Part shown: piece by piece, positions 20,683 to 32,999 of the stretch | Layout: each line of letters starts with the position of its first letter | Numbering within the stretch: the first letter of the stretch is position 1 | Assembly (NCBI GenBank): GCA_026873275.1 | Contig: JANTUC010000006.1 | Location: forward strand, 496,001-560,000 | Direction of reading: 5' to 3' | Source: Pseudopithomyces maydicus | Taxonomy: Eukaryota; Ascomycota; Dothideomycetes; Pleosporales; Didymosphaeriaceae | DNA: 64,000 nucleotides | Position numbers and translations under genes: made by a program | The notes under the pieces: generated by a model | Databases searched by the model: none | What the model was told of the DNA's origin: nothing | What the model saw: only the letters and a program-made list of their open reading frames with translations

Positions 20683-23600
20683 ATGTCCTCCCAACACTTG
20701 CACCTTGCCACAGTCTGGGACCACCTTCAGGGCAGACACGACGTCGCCAACCTCGTCCGCGAAATCATCGGCCAGCACTCCATCGACCATGCTCTGCACG
20801 GAAGCGACAGTCCCCACGTCGACCACCTGATCCGCACTGTCGGCTGGATCAAAATCCTGTTCGACTCGCAACGATGCTATTTCACCGGCATTGCAGCAGG
20901 GACTGCTGAATGCCCGCCCTATGTGCTCTCCTGCCTGTTGCCGACCCCCTTCTCTACGACACCATCCTGTATCTCATCACTGTCAAGACGAGGCTGTTCT
21001 CCTCCCACACGCGCCTCATGACCCGCGAGCTCACCCGTCCAAGACACGTCCTCACCCAGACCATCCTTTCCGGACTGCGGCTTCTGCTCTTGCGGAAAGA
21101 AACCCTTGAAACGGACCAAGTGCGGAGACTTCACATGGCTATCAACCAAGCATGGAGGGACGACCGACTGTTTGGGGCAGAGCGCTTCATCGTGTCTGAG
21201 TTGTTTGCCGAGATATTGAACTCGCTGACCGAACCATCTCGTGAGAATCCTTACCAGCGAGAGTGGACGAATGCCAAATTACCTACATATGCGGCAGGGC
21301 TTGTAAGTAAAGAATTTTTAGTCTTTGTCCATCGTCGTCCTGATGTGCTCATCCATGGTGCGTCTTTCCACTCCGGTTTCTGGATCATACAAAGGAGCCC
21401 CACTTGCACTCTTGCGTGCAAGTACAATCTTTCAGCCCATTCATATATGACTTGTCCACGAGGTGACCTTCTGTCGGTCTTCATGCTAACATCTTCCATA
21501 GTATCCGTTAGACATCAGGGTGGAGACTTTTGTCACACCGCTGATCCATGGCACTATGGAGGAAGACTGGGTGCATGCGTATTGGGTGTTGCATGATTGT
21601 CTCTGGGCAGTGGAATGTGCAATCACCCAAAGAATCTTGGACCTCCGCCGACAATCTGGTGTAGTTGGCTCAGACCATATATCTACTGACACAGACGAGA
21701 TTCTAGAACAATTGTGGCATACAAGAACCAGTCTGGTTATCTCGATATTCCACGTTACCGGCCCTATGGTGCCCAGCCAGGCATTACTGGATTCGCTTGC
21801 TATGACTTTGCTTAGTTGGGACGACGATCTGGATAGCTTTTTATCGCGACAGGACTCGTTTTTGCAACAACAGCGCTCACAAACGCAAACCGGTCCAAAT
21901 CGTGCCCAAAACTATAACAAACACATATCGGAATTGAGCCCGTATCTTGAATCGGCCATGACGAGCTTCACAAGTTGGTTATCAGACCGGAAGTCCGACT
22001 ACGAACAATTCAGTATGAGGAGAGCAGGGGTAACAGCCAGTAATATGCAGGATATAGTAAAAGATTGGGTCATCAAGATAGCTACACCAAACACGGAGAC
22101 GTTGTCAAAAGATGGAGAAGCAGTAACTCTACCCGTCTACATCGTGGATTGTCCAAAGCTACATGCCATTTCCAAGAAAAGCTTGGAGCATAAATTGCGA
22201 TGGTGTGATAGATTTGCTTACGAAGCTGTTCAGGGTGATACACCTATCATTCATTGGAAAGAGGGCATCTCATGTCCAAGCTGCACCGGAGGCGAAAAGA
22301 TCAAGAATGCTCGTCTGATTGAACCCTTTCAGATTCTTACCACTGCACTCGAGAATCCCCATTTTGATGATCATAGTTTCAGCCAGTACAGTGCGGGCGA
22401 CTCCGGATCATATGATGCCGCCTCGACGTCCCGTTCCACATCGGAAACCGGCAGCATAATACCTAGCCTAACTTCAAATTCCGGAATGAGCCTTAACCCG
22501 CCATCCCATGTTGAGCGACTGGACGACTCTGATATGCAAAAGCAATCCCTTTTACAACCGCCGATGTATACCGAATCCCCGGTGAGCCCGGTGACTGACG
22601 GTCCACTTTCGCTTCGTTCGCATTCATTAGGATCTTCGATTGGGTGTCCAATCAGTCCGATCACCGAATCGCTGAATGTCCCCATCGCCCTTCCCGTCGC
22701 TTCAAGGCTATCGATTGATCTTCCGATACCCGTCCGCACGCCAAGCATTAGAAGCAAAGCAGAAGTAGAATCTGCCTCTATGCCTGCCGAGCTTCCCAGC
22801 GGAAAGAGTGTGTTCACACCAACAAACTCAGTCAGAAGCACTCCTAGTTTTTCAAGGCTGAAATCAAGTCGGACCATGAAAATCGGAAGTTCGTTCCGTC
22901 GAAAATCCTCTACTACAAAGGAGCAGGAAAATCAGACCCCGTTACCCAAAGAGCCATCCTTTGTCTTTTCTTCGGCTGGGCATTCTTTACTTCTATGGGA
23001 GAAGGGTGGCCATCAATTGATCAGATTTGACGTGCCGAGTAATGATGCTTCAGCCATTCAAGGTTGCAGATACGAGGTTGCCGGGATTGAAGCGGTAGCG
23101 GCTGGTAATCACAAATGTGCCATTGTCGCGGCAGCTGGTCTGTCCACTAGGAGGCTTATTATTTACAATGGTATCGACATAAAAGCGGAAACGGAGATCG
23201 ATCTGGAACTGAACGGGAGACCGGGTGAGATTTGTCTGACTGTTTCCAGGAACGATAAATTCGTTGCAGTTTCCTTGAACGAAGAGATATTGATTTTCGG
23301 TCTAAACGGTGGGAACATAAAGAGGCTTACGTTCCATCATGAGATCAACGTATTTGAGATGAAAGCAGGTTACGCTCATAGACGCACACTTCCCGTTGGA
23401 CGATTCGCAAGCGACGACACAGCTTCGACTTTGAACGGTATAGAGGGGTCAGGGGCGGGGTGGTTCGGAGGACATGGAAAAGGACTCAGTTCCCAGGAAA
23501 AGGCCGAAGAACAGCAACGACAGACCGCCATCATCTCACGAAAGATTAACTTTTCCTCTGACAGCACGAAATTAGTTGTCGCCACGCAATTGTCGTCACA

Positions 23601-24207
23601 TTGCATTTACGTTGATGCTTGGGACTGCACGCAGGAACCAGTAGCGACTATCTCTGAACTTTCCCGATCATTCAGGATGCCTCCATGGACGCTGAACGAT
23701 GGCGACTTAACCAGCGTGTTCTACAATTCCACGAAGAAAATGGCGCACGTCACAGCCTTTTTGGCTAAAGAATATCCACTTCTAATTCCAATTCCTGGTC
23801 ACGACAATCTCCAGAACGAAACATACAGCACCAAAATTGTCCAGGCTGCCCAGTCGCCTACAGGAGACACATTTACGGTCGTCAACGCAATGACCGAAAT
23901 TATACAGTTTGAATACACCGCGAGGGATACACTTTCCCCACGAAAACTCAAGAAAGCTTCCTCCAAGATTAGTCAGGGGGTTTTCAAGCCCGGCGCAATC
24001 GCGCTCGCTATGCCGGTCGAGAATGTACTACAAATGTTTTGGGTCAAAGATGGTAAATGCATGTTGAGGAGCGTCAAAATCGGATCGGCGGAGCAATTCC
24101 GTGACCATGATATACGGCCACACTACGATCGGTTGATGAGCTTGAAGACGAAGCCAGTCATTGCAAGGGCCCCTAGTCTGCTGATACCCGAGCTAGACGC
24201 AACTTGA
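20683..24207 (+). CDS. Large protein of unknown function (about 1,108 aa), with a probable one-base frame break
   Basis: The model starts at the ATG at 20683. It runs to 21302, then a 199-nt intron (GTAAGT to CCATAG, GCTAAC branch), then 21502-24207. The first exon begins in one frame (coding to at least about 20900) and ends in another (clearly coding from about 20945, e.g. PLLYDTILYLITVKTRLF). Exon length is 620, one short of a codon multiple, so one base is probably missing near 20905-20950. The N-terminal 300 residues are helical. The middle (about 400-590) is Ser/Pro-rich and disordered, with basic patches. The C-terminal 450 residues are beta-rich with repeated short strands (e.g. KFVAVSLNEEILIF), suggesting a degenerate WD-like beta-propeller. 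I do not recognise the family and assign no function; a scaffold role is only a guess. Confidence 0.7.
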
Positions 24208-26303
24208 AGACTTTGATCGCTTGGATTCTATATCAGCTCACATATGGAGAAGTTAGGTCGATGCTCACGAGTCGAGGACTTCATTCTTATCAGCGGTGGT
24301 CATACCACCAACACCGTATCTCGGGATGGACGAACGACCGCTACGAATTCCGACATGCATGCACCGGCAGCCTACAGAGCCCGGAGAACGTAAACCTGGG
24401 GCGAAGAGAGTATGGGGGCCCTCATATCGTTTGGGTGACAGCAAATCTGGTGGAGGTCCTCGTGCCCATCGCGATGGCTAGCACCAGGGATCCCCCATGC
24501 AGCCACCCACACCTCGGATGAACAAGTTGGAATGGGTGTGGTGTCATGAACATGTCTTGTGGTCCCGGCGCAGTGGTTCCACACAACGAGACGAGAGGCG
24601 ACTACTGTAGGATAGGATAGCCAAATGAAGACATGAAATAATTCTCTTGGCTCACCGTTGAACATACGAATGCTGCACAGTACACTTCACCACGCCGCTC
24701 AGACGCACACATACATTTCACATAGCAAGTCTGGTACAGCATACCCATGGTAGACACATATATGAACTCATGACCAAGCACTTGCAGCAGCTCAACAACA
24801 ACCCCCAAGCCCACCGTGACTTGTTCTTGTGACCTGGTGGTCGTGAAAAAAATTGATCGTACGTCACATGTAGCACCTTCCCGTTCGTTCGTTACCCACA
24901 ATACCATAATAGCAGCTTCAATATCCAGATGCATATTGACACCCGCGCTTCCCCACCACCCTCGCTTACCCCTGCCCTCTACCTACGGAGACGGACCGAT
25001 CACTTTATGAGGAATCGATACCTTGCCGGCTCCACTGTGCGAAGTGCGAAGCCGACGATGAAGACATGTGGTCGGGGACTTGTGCCTCGCACTTGTTGCC
25101 GCTTCGATGTGTGGTCCTTGTGGGTCACTGCAAGGCGGGTACGTATGGAGGGAAGAAGGAAGGGAGGGGGCGGGGCGGGTAGAGGGGTTAGCGAGGGCAG
25201 GCGGGACGTCGAATAGAGAGGTTTGGTCGAGGTTTGGTAATATGTAAACGGGGCTGTTTCTCTTACAGTTCCTATCTGCAAAAGTATGTATGTAGGTGTG
25301 TAGATGTTTTGAGTGGATGGGTGTGAGTACTGTGGGTAGTCACAAGTGCACCTGTTGCTATTTCGAGAAAGAGGGTTCCAAGGTAGACATCGCATACTAC
25401 TGCACAGAGCAGACCACATACTGTGCCTACTTACGGCCGACAGGCAAGTAGCGCGTCATCGATGAGTACCAAAGCACGCGGCACACTGTGCATACATACA
25501 TGGAGATGCCAATCGACCAAATCGCATTCCAGCCCGCGAACTCAGCCACAGGCTCACAGGTCGGCGTCTCGTATTCAACGCTTTCTGCGCCATGCGGCCT
25601 ACATGTACAGAGACACCACCAACACTGCCCGCCTTTTACCACTGGTATCCGCCGGGGATGTTACTCCTTCAAGTTAAGACATCTCTGATGGATCATCTAC
25701 GTGTTCAGCTCCTTGGCTAGCTGCCGGCATTACACGAGAGAACGCGCAACACAAAATGGCAGATCCATTCTGTGAACAACTTAGGCCGACACCTACGGGT
25801 TCCGTGCAACACTCGCCCCGTCCCGTTCGTATTCAGGGCCACGTTCGGGGTTCACGGTAAGCGGCACGTCAAGCCATCGCCCCCGTTGAGATGTATGTAC
25901 CTACTCGCCTACATACAATCGGCAGTTGACGATATGTGTAGCGTGTCGCAGGAGGCGAACGCAAATGCATGGTAAAGGGAAAGTACTCGGTGCCTGAAGG
26001 AATCACACGTGGATGCAAGGAAGCGCGGACGTTCCTTGCAGCATGTCAGCCAGCAGGCGGCGTAAAAAGTGGATCCATATTACTCGGAAGCGCAAGCCAA
26101 GTATCGAGCAGTGTTATCAATACATACTATTCAGAAAATACCGTGGCCTCCAACGCCAGAAATGCAATTAACCATTTATCAGGCAATTGCCCAAGTGACA
26201 GATTCATTGTAACGCCATGGTAGCGCCCATTCCCAGTAGCAGACACGCCAGATATTACGCCCCAGATGTGGAAAGAGGCCGATGATTAATGACCAAGCGA
26301 AGA
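24208..26303. other. Intergenic region of 2.1 kb, no gene seen
   Basis: ORFs on both strands (for example 24929-25216 plus, 25000-25419 minus, 25427-25642 minus) overlap each other and show no domain, signal peptide or intron support. I see nothing I can name; an unrecognised small gene is possible. Confidence 0.4.
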
Positions 26304-27748
26304 TCAACGACGTCCGCCGCCGCCGCGATTCTTGATCTTGCGGAGAATGTCGACATCGCCCGAACGGCCCTTGTTTCCTTCGTTGAAGACGACATTGCTC
26401 TTCGGAACAATAGTGTAGGTGGTTGGGCCAGATTCGAGACGAGCGCGCAGGAAGTTGGTGGGAGCTGCAAGAGCCTTGTTGCGAGCAGCTGCTTGCGCCG
26501 CAGCTTGACTGGCCTGTGGGTCGGCAGCTCGTGCTTGAACGTTTCTACAACATTGTTAGTTTTGTAGTAAATGAAGCAGGTAGGGTAAACATACGTGGGG
26601 TCATAATCGGCTTGAGCGAACTCCTTCTTGCGGTAGTCGTCAGTGCGCTTCAGAATAGGACGCGTCCAATCTGTGTACAAGCGCTCCGCTTGTCGTCGAA
26701 TGTGCAACTCAGGGCGCTTGCTCTTGCAGTAGAACATGATGACTTTGCCAATTCCAGACGCGATGAGACTGTCTTTCGTAATCGGGAGTTTTTCCAAGGC
26801 GGCAAAGAGCTCCTTTTGAATGTCGTATGCAGGGAGACTGCCGTCACTAAGAGGTTCGAGGAAGAAGCGCACGGCTTCAAGAAGGTTGGTCTCAGGGTCG
26901 ACGATTGAGTCCTTGATACTGTTCTTGTTCAACATGGTGACGACTTCGGGTAGGAGTTTCAGCTTGTGCCTAGCTGGTTCGCCGCGCTTTCGACCTTCGT
27001 TGTCGGCCTCTGCTGCTGAGGCCATGCGCCGACGCATGTCTTCGATTTCAGCATCGGCCATACCCTCGAGATCGATTCCATCCTTCTTGCGTCGGCGTGA
27101 ACCTCCCGATGGTTTCATCAGGGCCTTAATCTGATCGTCGAGAGCGCGTTTCCGTCCTACAATCGCAGTCAGTACACATGGACAGAGTGAAGATGTTGCA
27201 AACTCACGCTCTTCGGGTGTCAAATTCTCGTCATTGTCATCAGCAGCAGCTCCTCCAGCAGTCTTCTTCCGCGACCTGCCCTTCCGAGAGCCAGATACCT
27301 CATCGCCGCCGCTGACCTCATCGTCGCGATTCTTCTTCCTTCGTGGCTTGTCGGCACGCTTCTTCTTCTTCCTGGGTTGGTCACCCTCGCCCTCTGTATG
27401 CTTCCTCTTGTGCACGCCGATCCGATTCAGGTTCTCACTGTCGATAACCTCGGCAGGGCGCTCCTCGATGGCGATGTTTATGTCATCGAAATCCTGATCC
27501 TCGAGGAGCTGGTCATCCACGTCACTAAGAACCGATTCATTATCTGAGATGCCGCCTTCTTGGATGTCCTGCGGGTCGGGCATCTCGTCCTTGGACTCTG
27601 TGACCTCCACGTCCTGGTCGACGGCTCCGATCGGCGGGTCGTCGGCGTTCTCCTCGTCGATCTCGGGTGCGAGGGGGTCTTCGGGCTCGTGACCTGCCTC
27701 GGGCAGCGGCGAGTCGGAGTGCAAGCGGTTGAAGGTGACGTCCTCCAT
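26304..27748 (-). CDS. IWS1: Transcription elongation factor IWS1/Spn1
   Basis: Exons are 27748-27208, 27156-26595 and 26544-26304, with introns of 51 and 50 nt, giving 447 aa. The N-terminal 180 residues are acidic, with many Asp/Glu/Pro, then a Lys/Arg-rich nuclear-localisation block. Residues of about 235-340 form a TFIIS N-terminal (LW)-type helical domain, with LEAVRFFLEPL and IGKVIMFYCKSKRP. The C-terminus is Ala/Gln-rich, then contains PTNFLRARLESGPTTYT, and ends in a basic RGGGGRR tail, all typical of fungal IWS1. The protein binds Spt6 and travels with RNA polymerase II. The same frame is open upstream to 27967, but I chose the ATG at 27748, where the acidic region begins. Divergent from PCF11, another polymerase II factor. 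Confidence 0.92.
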
Positions 27749-28550
27749 GCTTGCTACTGGATTGCGGTGGATCGAGACTGTCTGCAGCAGGGGTGACTTC
27801 GAATGGGTGGGTGAGAGGACGCGCCAGCGGCGGATGTGCGACAAGGTTGGGTGGTGGGCGGGTAAGATGGACGTGAATGAATGAAAGAAGTTACAGAGGT
27901 AGGAGCGCTCGCGCGCGGCGGCCGGAAAAACGTGCAGCCGTTGCGGCGGCAGGCGCGACGCGGTCAAAGCGTAGCTTCTTTGACCTGCGCATCAACGATA
28001 GCCACCTCGGCTTCCAGTTGCCTAGATCACGACGCCTTCACCTGCATCCCCACTTGGAGCTTTCTACGGTATTTGACCCCGCGGGCGTGCTAACCTGCGT
28101 TATCGCGCAACAGCAGCTCTGCCACAGCGCCTACCAACACAGCGGTACCGCGTCTGCCCTCTCACTCTCCCGACTGCTTCTTTGTGGCGTTCTCTGCCCG
28201 CACACGTTTCTGCGCCGGTTGGCTTGGAGGAGGAAAGGCATATTCGCGGGGCGGTGGCTCCGGCACTGGCTGGGAGATTGCAAGACTTGTTATTGTTCTG
28301 GCTTTCTGACGCGGTCCTCAGGCTGCCCTTGCCTGGCAAAACATTCTACCATAGCTAGCATCTACCAAGGCGAAAACATCACTTTGTCTTAGTGTGTTCG
28401 AGAGCGAGGAAAAACTTCGTCCCTCTTGTTGACCCGAAGCAACTGTCCGGACCGCCGGCTTTCGATCGAGCAGCTCTTTCTTTACCTGATCATCCCCGCC
28501 CGCCTCCACACTTAACTACAGTGCCCCTTCCTCTACTCTCTCTGCCCCTC
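27749..28550. promoter_or_regulatory. Divergent promoter region, IWS1 / PCF11
   Basis: The 802 bases between the two ATGs hold both promoters and leaders. Pyrimidine-rich sequence lies before the PCF11 ATG. No TATA box is evident. Confidence 0.45.
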
Positions 28551-30961
28551 ATGTCTTCCATCTCTGAAGAGGTCGCTGCCGACTTCAAAGACGCCCTGCA
28601 AGACTTGAAAGTCAACAGTAGACCAGAGATTAGCAATCTAACCCTCATCGCAAAGGAGAATACAGAGCATGCACAAGCCATCTCTCTCGAGTTGGAGAAT
28701 CACATCCGAACCGTAAGTTCCTATAAGTTGATGTCATGAGCCCGCCTTTTCGTAGATGATGCCCATATCCAGTCTTGCTTAATGTATTAGCTGACCGTCA
28801 CAGGCTCGCCCCGAGTGGAGACTACCATCGCTCTATGTCCTCGACTCCATCGTCAAGAACATCGGAACCCCCTACACAGTTTATCTTGGTCGTGGTCTGT
28901 ACAAAACTTTCATGGAGGCATACTCGAAAGTGGATCAGCCAACACGAAAAGCAATGGAAGGCTTACTGAAGACATGGAAACAGCCTGTACCCGAGTCGAT
29001 GGACAATCGTCCTGTTTTCCCCCATGAGATGACCGGTGATATTGAGAATGCTCTGAACAAGATGAAAGCTATTCAGGCGCAAATGCAGCCACAGCGTCAA
29101 GTGCACGCCTTACCCGCAAGACCTATGGTTAATGCCACTTGGAGGGAAACATCTACTCCACCCCAGAATGGTTCTCCTTTTGGAGCTCCAGCAGATCCCC
29201 GAGCACGACAGGTGGGTTCAAGTCCATCGTACCTGAAGAAACTGCTAACTAGAAGATAGTTTCCGGGTCCGCAATATGCGCAGTACCCACAACAGACGCC
29301 GACCCCAACTCAATACGGCCAGGCTCAGATGCAATCACACCCTATGGATTCTCTAGATCTGAATGAGCTTAAGGATGAGGTTGCCAGACTTATCGCGAGC
29401 ACCCAGCAAGCCTTCGCATATAACCTTGCCGACGCCAACCTGCAACAGAAACTGAATGCTCTTCTTGCTTTGAAAAAGGTGTTGGATACCCAGACTTTAC
29501 CGCCTCAGCAACTAGAGGCCATCCGCAATCAGATCCGGGCACTCGCACCTGCTCCCGCCCCCACACCTACACCATCTATGCCAGCTTTTGCTCCCCCAGC
29601 ATCAGTGCCGCCCGTCATCTCCACACCACAACAACCACCGACACCAGCCTTCCAGCCTCCCGTAAGCGCTCCGCCTTTAAATCTTGCGCAAATGCTTGCG
29701 AACTTCCGACCAGGAGCTCCCGTCGTGGCAGTCCCTTCGCCTGCTCCTGCTCCCGCCCCAGCTCCAGTCGCAGCTGCCGCACCCGCTCCCAGTCCTGCTC
29801 CGCCTAATCTTGCAGACTTGATTGCACGGTTGGCGACCCCTCCACAACAATCATCCACTCCAGTTGCGGCACCATTCTACCCTCCGCCATTTCCTGGTTC
29901 AACAACAATCTCAACTCCCGTCCAAATGCCTGCCATCCCAGCACCCGCACCCTCGGCAACTCCAGTTACTCCAGCTCCGGCCCCGGCCAATCTTGCACAA
30001 CTTTTGGCGAGCCTCAGCAAGCCACCCGCTGCGACTTCTGCAGCCCCCAGCCATTCTTTCAATCCCGCTTTACCTACTCAGGTCCAAGGTCTCAGCCAGC
30101 TGTTATCACAACATGGTGGCACTGCTGCTGTGCCGACTCCCAACAATCCGTCTTGGCTGTTGAATGCTCTGAGCGGTTTACCTAATGCAAATACACCCGT
30201 CAATGCTACACCTCTCGGTTCCGAACCTATGACACGTCAATCTTCAGCACCGGTGAACTTCCTCAACGAAGTCGAGTTGACCACAGCCTCAATGAAACAG
30301 TAAGTTGTGTTCGTATCCAGCAACCAATGTGTGCTAACAATATCAATAGACCACGTCTTCATTTGATCTCACGACTCTACGACGCAAAACCTAATATTTG
30401 CACTACGTGTGGACGACGATTCGACGCCACGCCGCAAGGCAAAGAGAAGAAGGCACGTCATATGGATTGGCACTTCAAGATGAAGGATCCCGATGCTGCC
30501 AAACGAGGGGTCCATCGGAGTTGGTATTTCACGGAGAAGGTAAGGGCTTCTACAAGCAAGAGTCAAGGCATTGCTAACCACTCGACTAGGAATGGATCGA
30601 ATATCGCGAAGTCGACGAGACTGCGCCTGAAGAATCAGCCAGCGGTACTGCGGGAGGGGCTGGCAGGGTCAAGAAGCAGGCGAAAGACCGATATGTGCTC
30701 GTCCCACAGGACGTTACGCTTGCGCACGCGCCGTGCCCGATCTGCCAGGAAAACTTCGAGCCGCAATGGTCTAAAGAAGCAAATGATTTTGTGTGGATGG
30801 ACGCTATCAAGGTTGGTGGTAAGATCTACCATGCGACATGCTGGGAGGAGTATAGCAAGGGGGCCGGTATCGCAGCGCCGAGCACGCCTGATTCGGTGCT
30901 TGGGAAGCGCACAGCCGAGACGGGCACACCGGCGTCTGGAAAGAAGCTGCGGGCACACTGA
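28551..30961 (+). CDS. PCF11: Pre-mRNA cleavage and termination factor PCF11
   Basis: Five exons (28551-28712, 28804-29211, 29260-30299, 30350-30539, 30590-30961) join in phase to 723 aa. Residues 1-135 form the CTD-interacting domain (CID), with EEVAADFKDAL at the start and LPSLYVLDSIVKNIG and GLLKTWK later; it binds the Ser2-phosphorylated tail of RNA polymerase II. A Gln-rich stretch and a very long Pro/Ala linker follow. Then come the zinc fingers typical of Pcf11: ICTTCGRRFDATPQGKEKK with a downstream His pair, and CPICQENF with YHATCWEEY near the C-terminus. Between them is the segment that contacts Clp1 in cleavage factor IA. Every intron has a GTAAG/GTGGG donor and most have a GCTAAC/TTGCTAAC branch. 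No frame breaks were seen. Confidence 0.93.
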
Positions 30962-31406
30962 GCGGGCAGTTCCTTGGTTATTCGTTGATGCATAGCGACG
31001 GCGTTCGATGGTGGGAATTGGTATTGCTTCAGCATGGCCTTAGCCATGCCCAAAAGAGACGTCTGACGTCTAGTTTCTACAGTATAGACAGTGGAGCGAA
31101 TAGCATACTTAGTCTATTGGCGACTGAACACAACTTCGGACGTGCACGACGAGTTACGTAGACACTCGGGAGCCGGGTATGTAGATGGTCACGACGCGGC
31201 CCGAACGCTTGACCGAGGCACAGACGCACGACTCTTGTTGCGAGAGGGAGGGAGTCTGGTGGACCGTGCAGCCTTTCTGCCGGAGCTCCATCTGCCAACA
31301 TCTGCATTTCTATCCCACGCCATTGCCATCGCACCCAGCGTCCATCGCCTCCAGCCGACACATCTCTCGCCTCACTGCGCCCCCTGTCCCCACAGCCGTC
31401 AACACA
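30962..31406. other. Intergenic region, PCF11 3' end and ADK1 promoter
   Basis: Both genes read rightwards. The second half is CT-rich before the ADK1 ATG. No gene is seen. Confidence 0.5.
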
Positions 31407-32414
31407 ATGGCCCCGATACAAGACGCCTCGGTCGACGACCTCAAGCACAAGGTGACGACGCTGGAAGCGCGCATCGCGGAACTCGAGCAGCGGCTAGGAG
31501 GCGGCCAGGGCATCTCGGCCCAGGCGCAGGATGGCGTGCGCATGATTCTGATGGGCCCCCCGGTGCTGGTGAGTTCACCACGCCGTGCAGGCGGATGCGC
31601 TGGCAGGAGAGCGGAAAGTGCTGACGCGGAACACAGGAAAGGGCACCCAGGCCCCGCGCCTCAAGGACAAGTACTGCGCCTGCCATCTCGTACGTGCATC
31701 TGTTTTGCGACACATCTACCCATTGGCCGTCTGAACTGACGTCTACAGGCCACTGGCGACATGCTGCGCGCCCAGGTCGCGAAGAAGACGCCGCTCGGCC
31801 GGGAAGCCAAGAAGATCATGGACGCCGGCGGCCTCGTGAGCGACGAGATCATGGTCAACATGATCAAGAGCGAGCTCGAGAACAACCAGGAGTGCAAGAG
31901 CGGGTGCGTGCCATGATGAGCGTGCATGCTGCCAACATTACTGACGCGCCTAGTTTCATCCTTGACGGCTTCCCCGGACAGTCACCCAGGCTGAGAAGCT
32001 TGACGACATGCTTGCCGCTTCCAACAAGCCGCTCGAGCACGCCGTCGAGCTCCAGATCGACGACGCCCTCCTTGTCGCTCGCATCACTGGCCGTCTGGTC
32101 CACCCCGCCTCTGGCCGCTCCTACCACAAGATCTTTAACCCCCTAAGCTAGAGATGAAGGACGATGTCACTGGCGAGCCCCTCATCCAGCGCTCTGACGA
32201 CAACGCAGAGACGCTCAAGAAGCGCCTCAGCACCTACCACGCCCAGACCGCCCCCGTCGTCTCATACTACCAGAAGACCGGCATCTGGGCACCCATCGAT
32301 GCCAGCCAGGAGCCTGGCCAAGTGTGGAAGAGTTTGTTGAAGGTCGTCGACAACAAGGCATCGATTAGCGGACGGACAGGCAGCCTCCTCAACAAGATCG
32401 GCCTCAAGAACTAG
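31407..32414 (+). CDS. ADK1: Adenylate kinase, with three one-base frame breaks in C runs
   Basis: Exons are 31407-31568, 31637-31689, 31749-31903 and 31954-32414, with GT-AG introns of 50-68 nt. The protein (about 277 aa) is the cytosolic/mitochondrial adenylate kinase that interconverts ATP, AMP and ADP. A coiled-coil N-terminal extension precedes the P-loop, then ATGDMLRAQV, DGFPRTVTQ, the LID segment GRLVHPASGRSYH and the C-terminal helices. As printed, the frame breaks three times. The P-loop C run at about 31556-31561 has six C where GPPGAG needs seven. DGFPR at about 31976-31979 has four where five are needed. FNPPK at about 32139-32143 has five where six are needed. The exon sum 831 plus three equals 834, or 278 codons. 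The three breaks together restore the frame, so the end of the protein is read correctly. An essential gene with three like-sized breaks in C runs suggests sequencing error. Confidence 0.9.
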
Positions 32415-32999
32415 GAGTTTTTCTTGTAGCCGGATGGAAATCTTAGGAGGATGTGATGGGACTGTGTGATTGTAGAGGAGCTCGTGGGGGCTCCGCTGAT
32501 TTGATGACCCTGCCTGGGACCGCATGCTCGACACGCAAAAATTACGCCTTTGGCTTAGGCAGGAAGGCAGACGATGGTTGCACATAGGTAATGGTACTGT
32601 TGTCCCAAAATCCCTGTACTTGTAAACAAGAGCTTTATATAGGCTCGCATTGAAGTGTATTGTAGCTAGCGTTTTTGATCTCTAGCGAACATCTCTTAGA
32701 GGGATGAACAATGCAAGAGTGACACTTGATACGAGTATGATGCTCACCAATAACAAGCAATGCACCATGGCGGTGGCGAGACCATGTGCACCCAATAACA
32801 ATCTCTTTGGTCATCAGGCTGGCAGATCAATCGGCTTTTAAGATCCATTCGCTGTCGCGCTTACACTAGCCCCCAGGCAGCACCTTCGCACCATCATCTG
32901 CGACACCTGATCCCCGCATCCGCATCTTGAACAATCGGACTTGTGTCGACCTTCGCCACGCTTCTGTACCAACTGATCTCGCAAGAGTCTCATGCAAAA
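32415..32999. other. Intergenic region
   Basis: About 0.58 kb between ADK1 and the first F-box gene. Nothing is seen. Confidence 0.5.
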
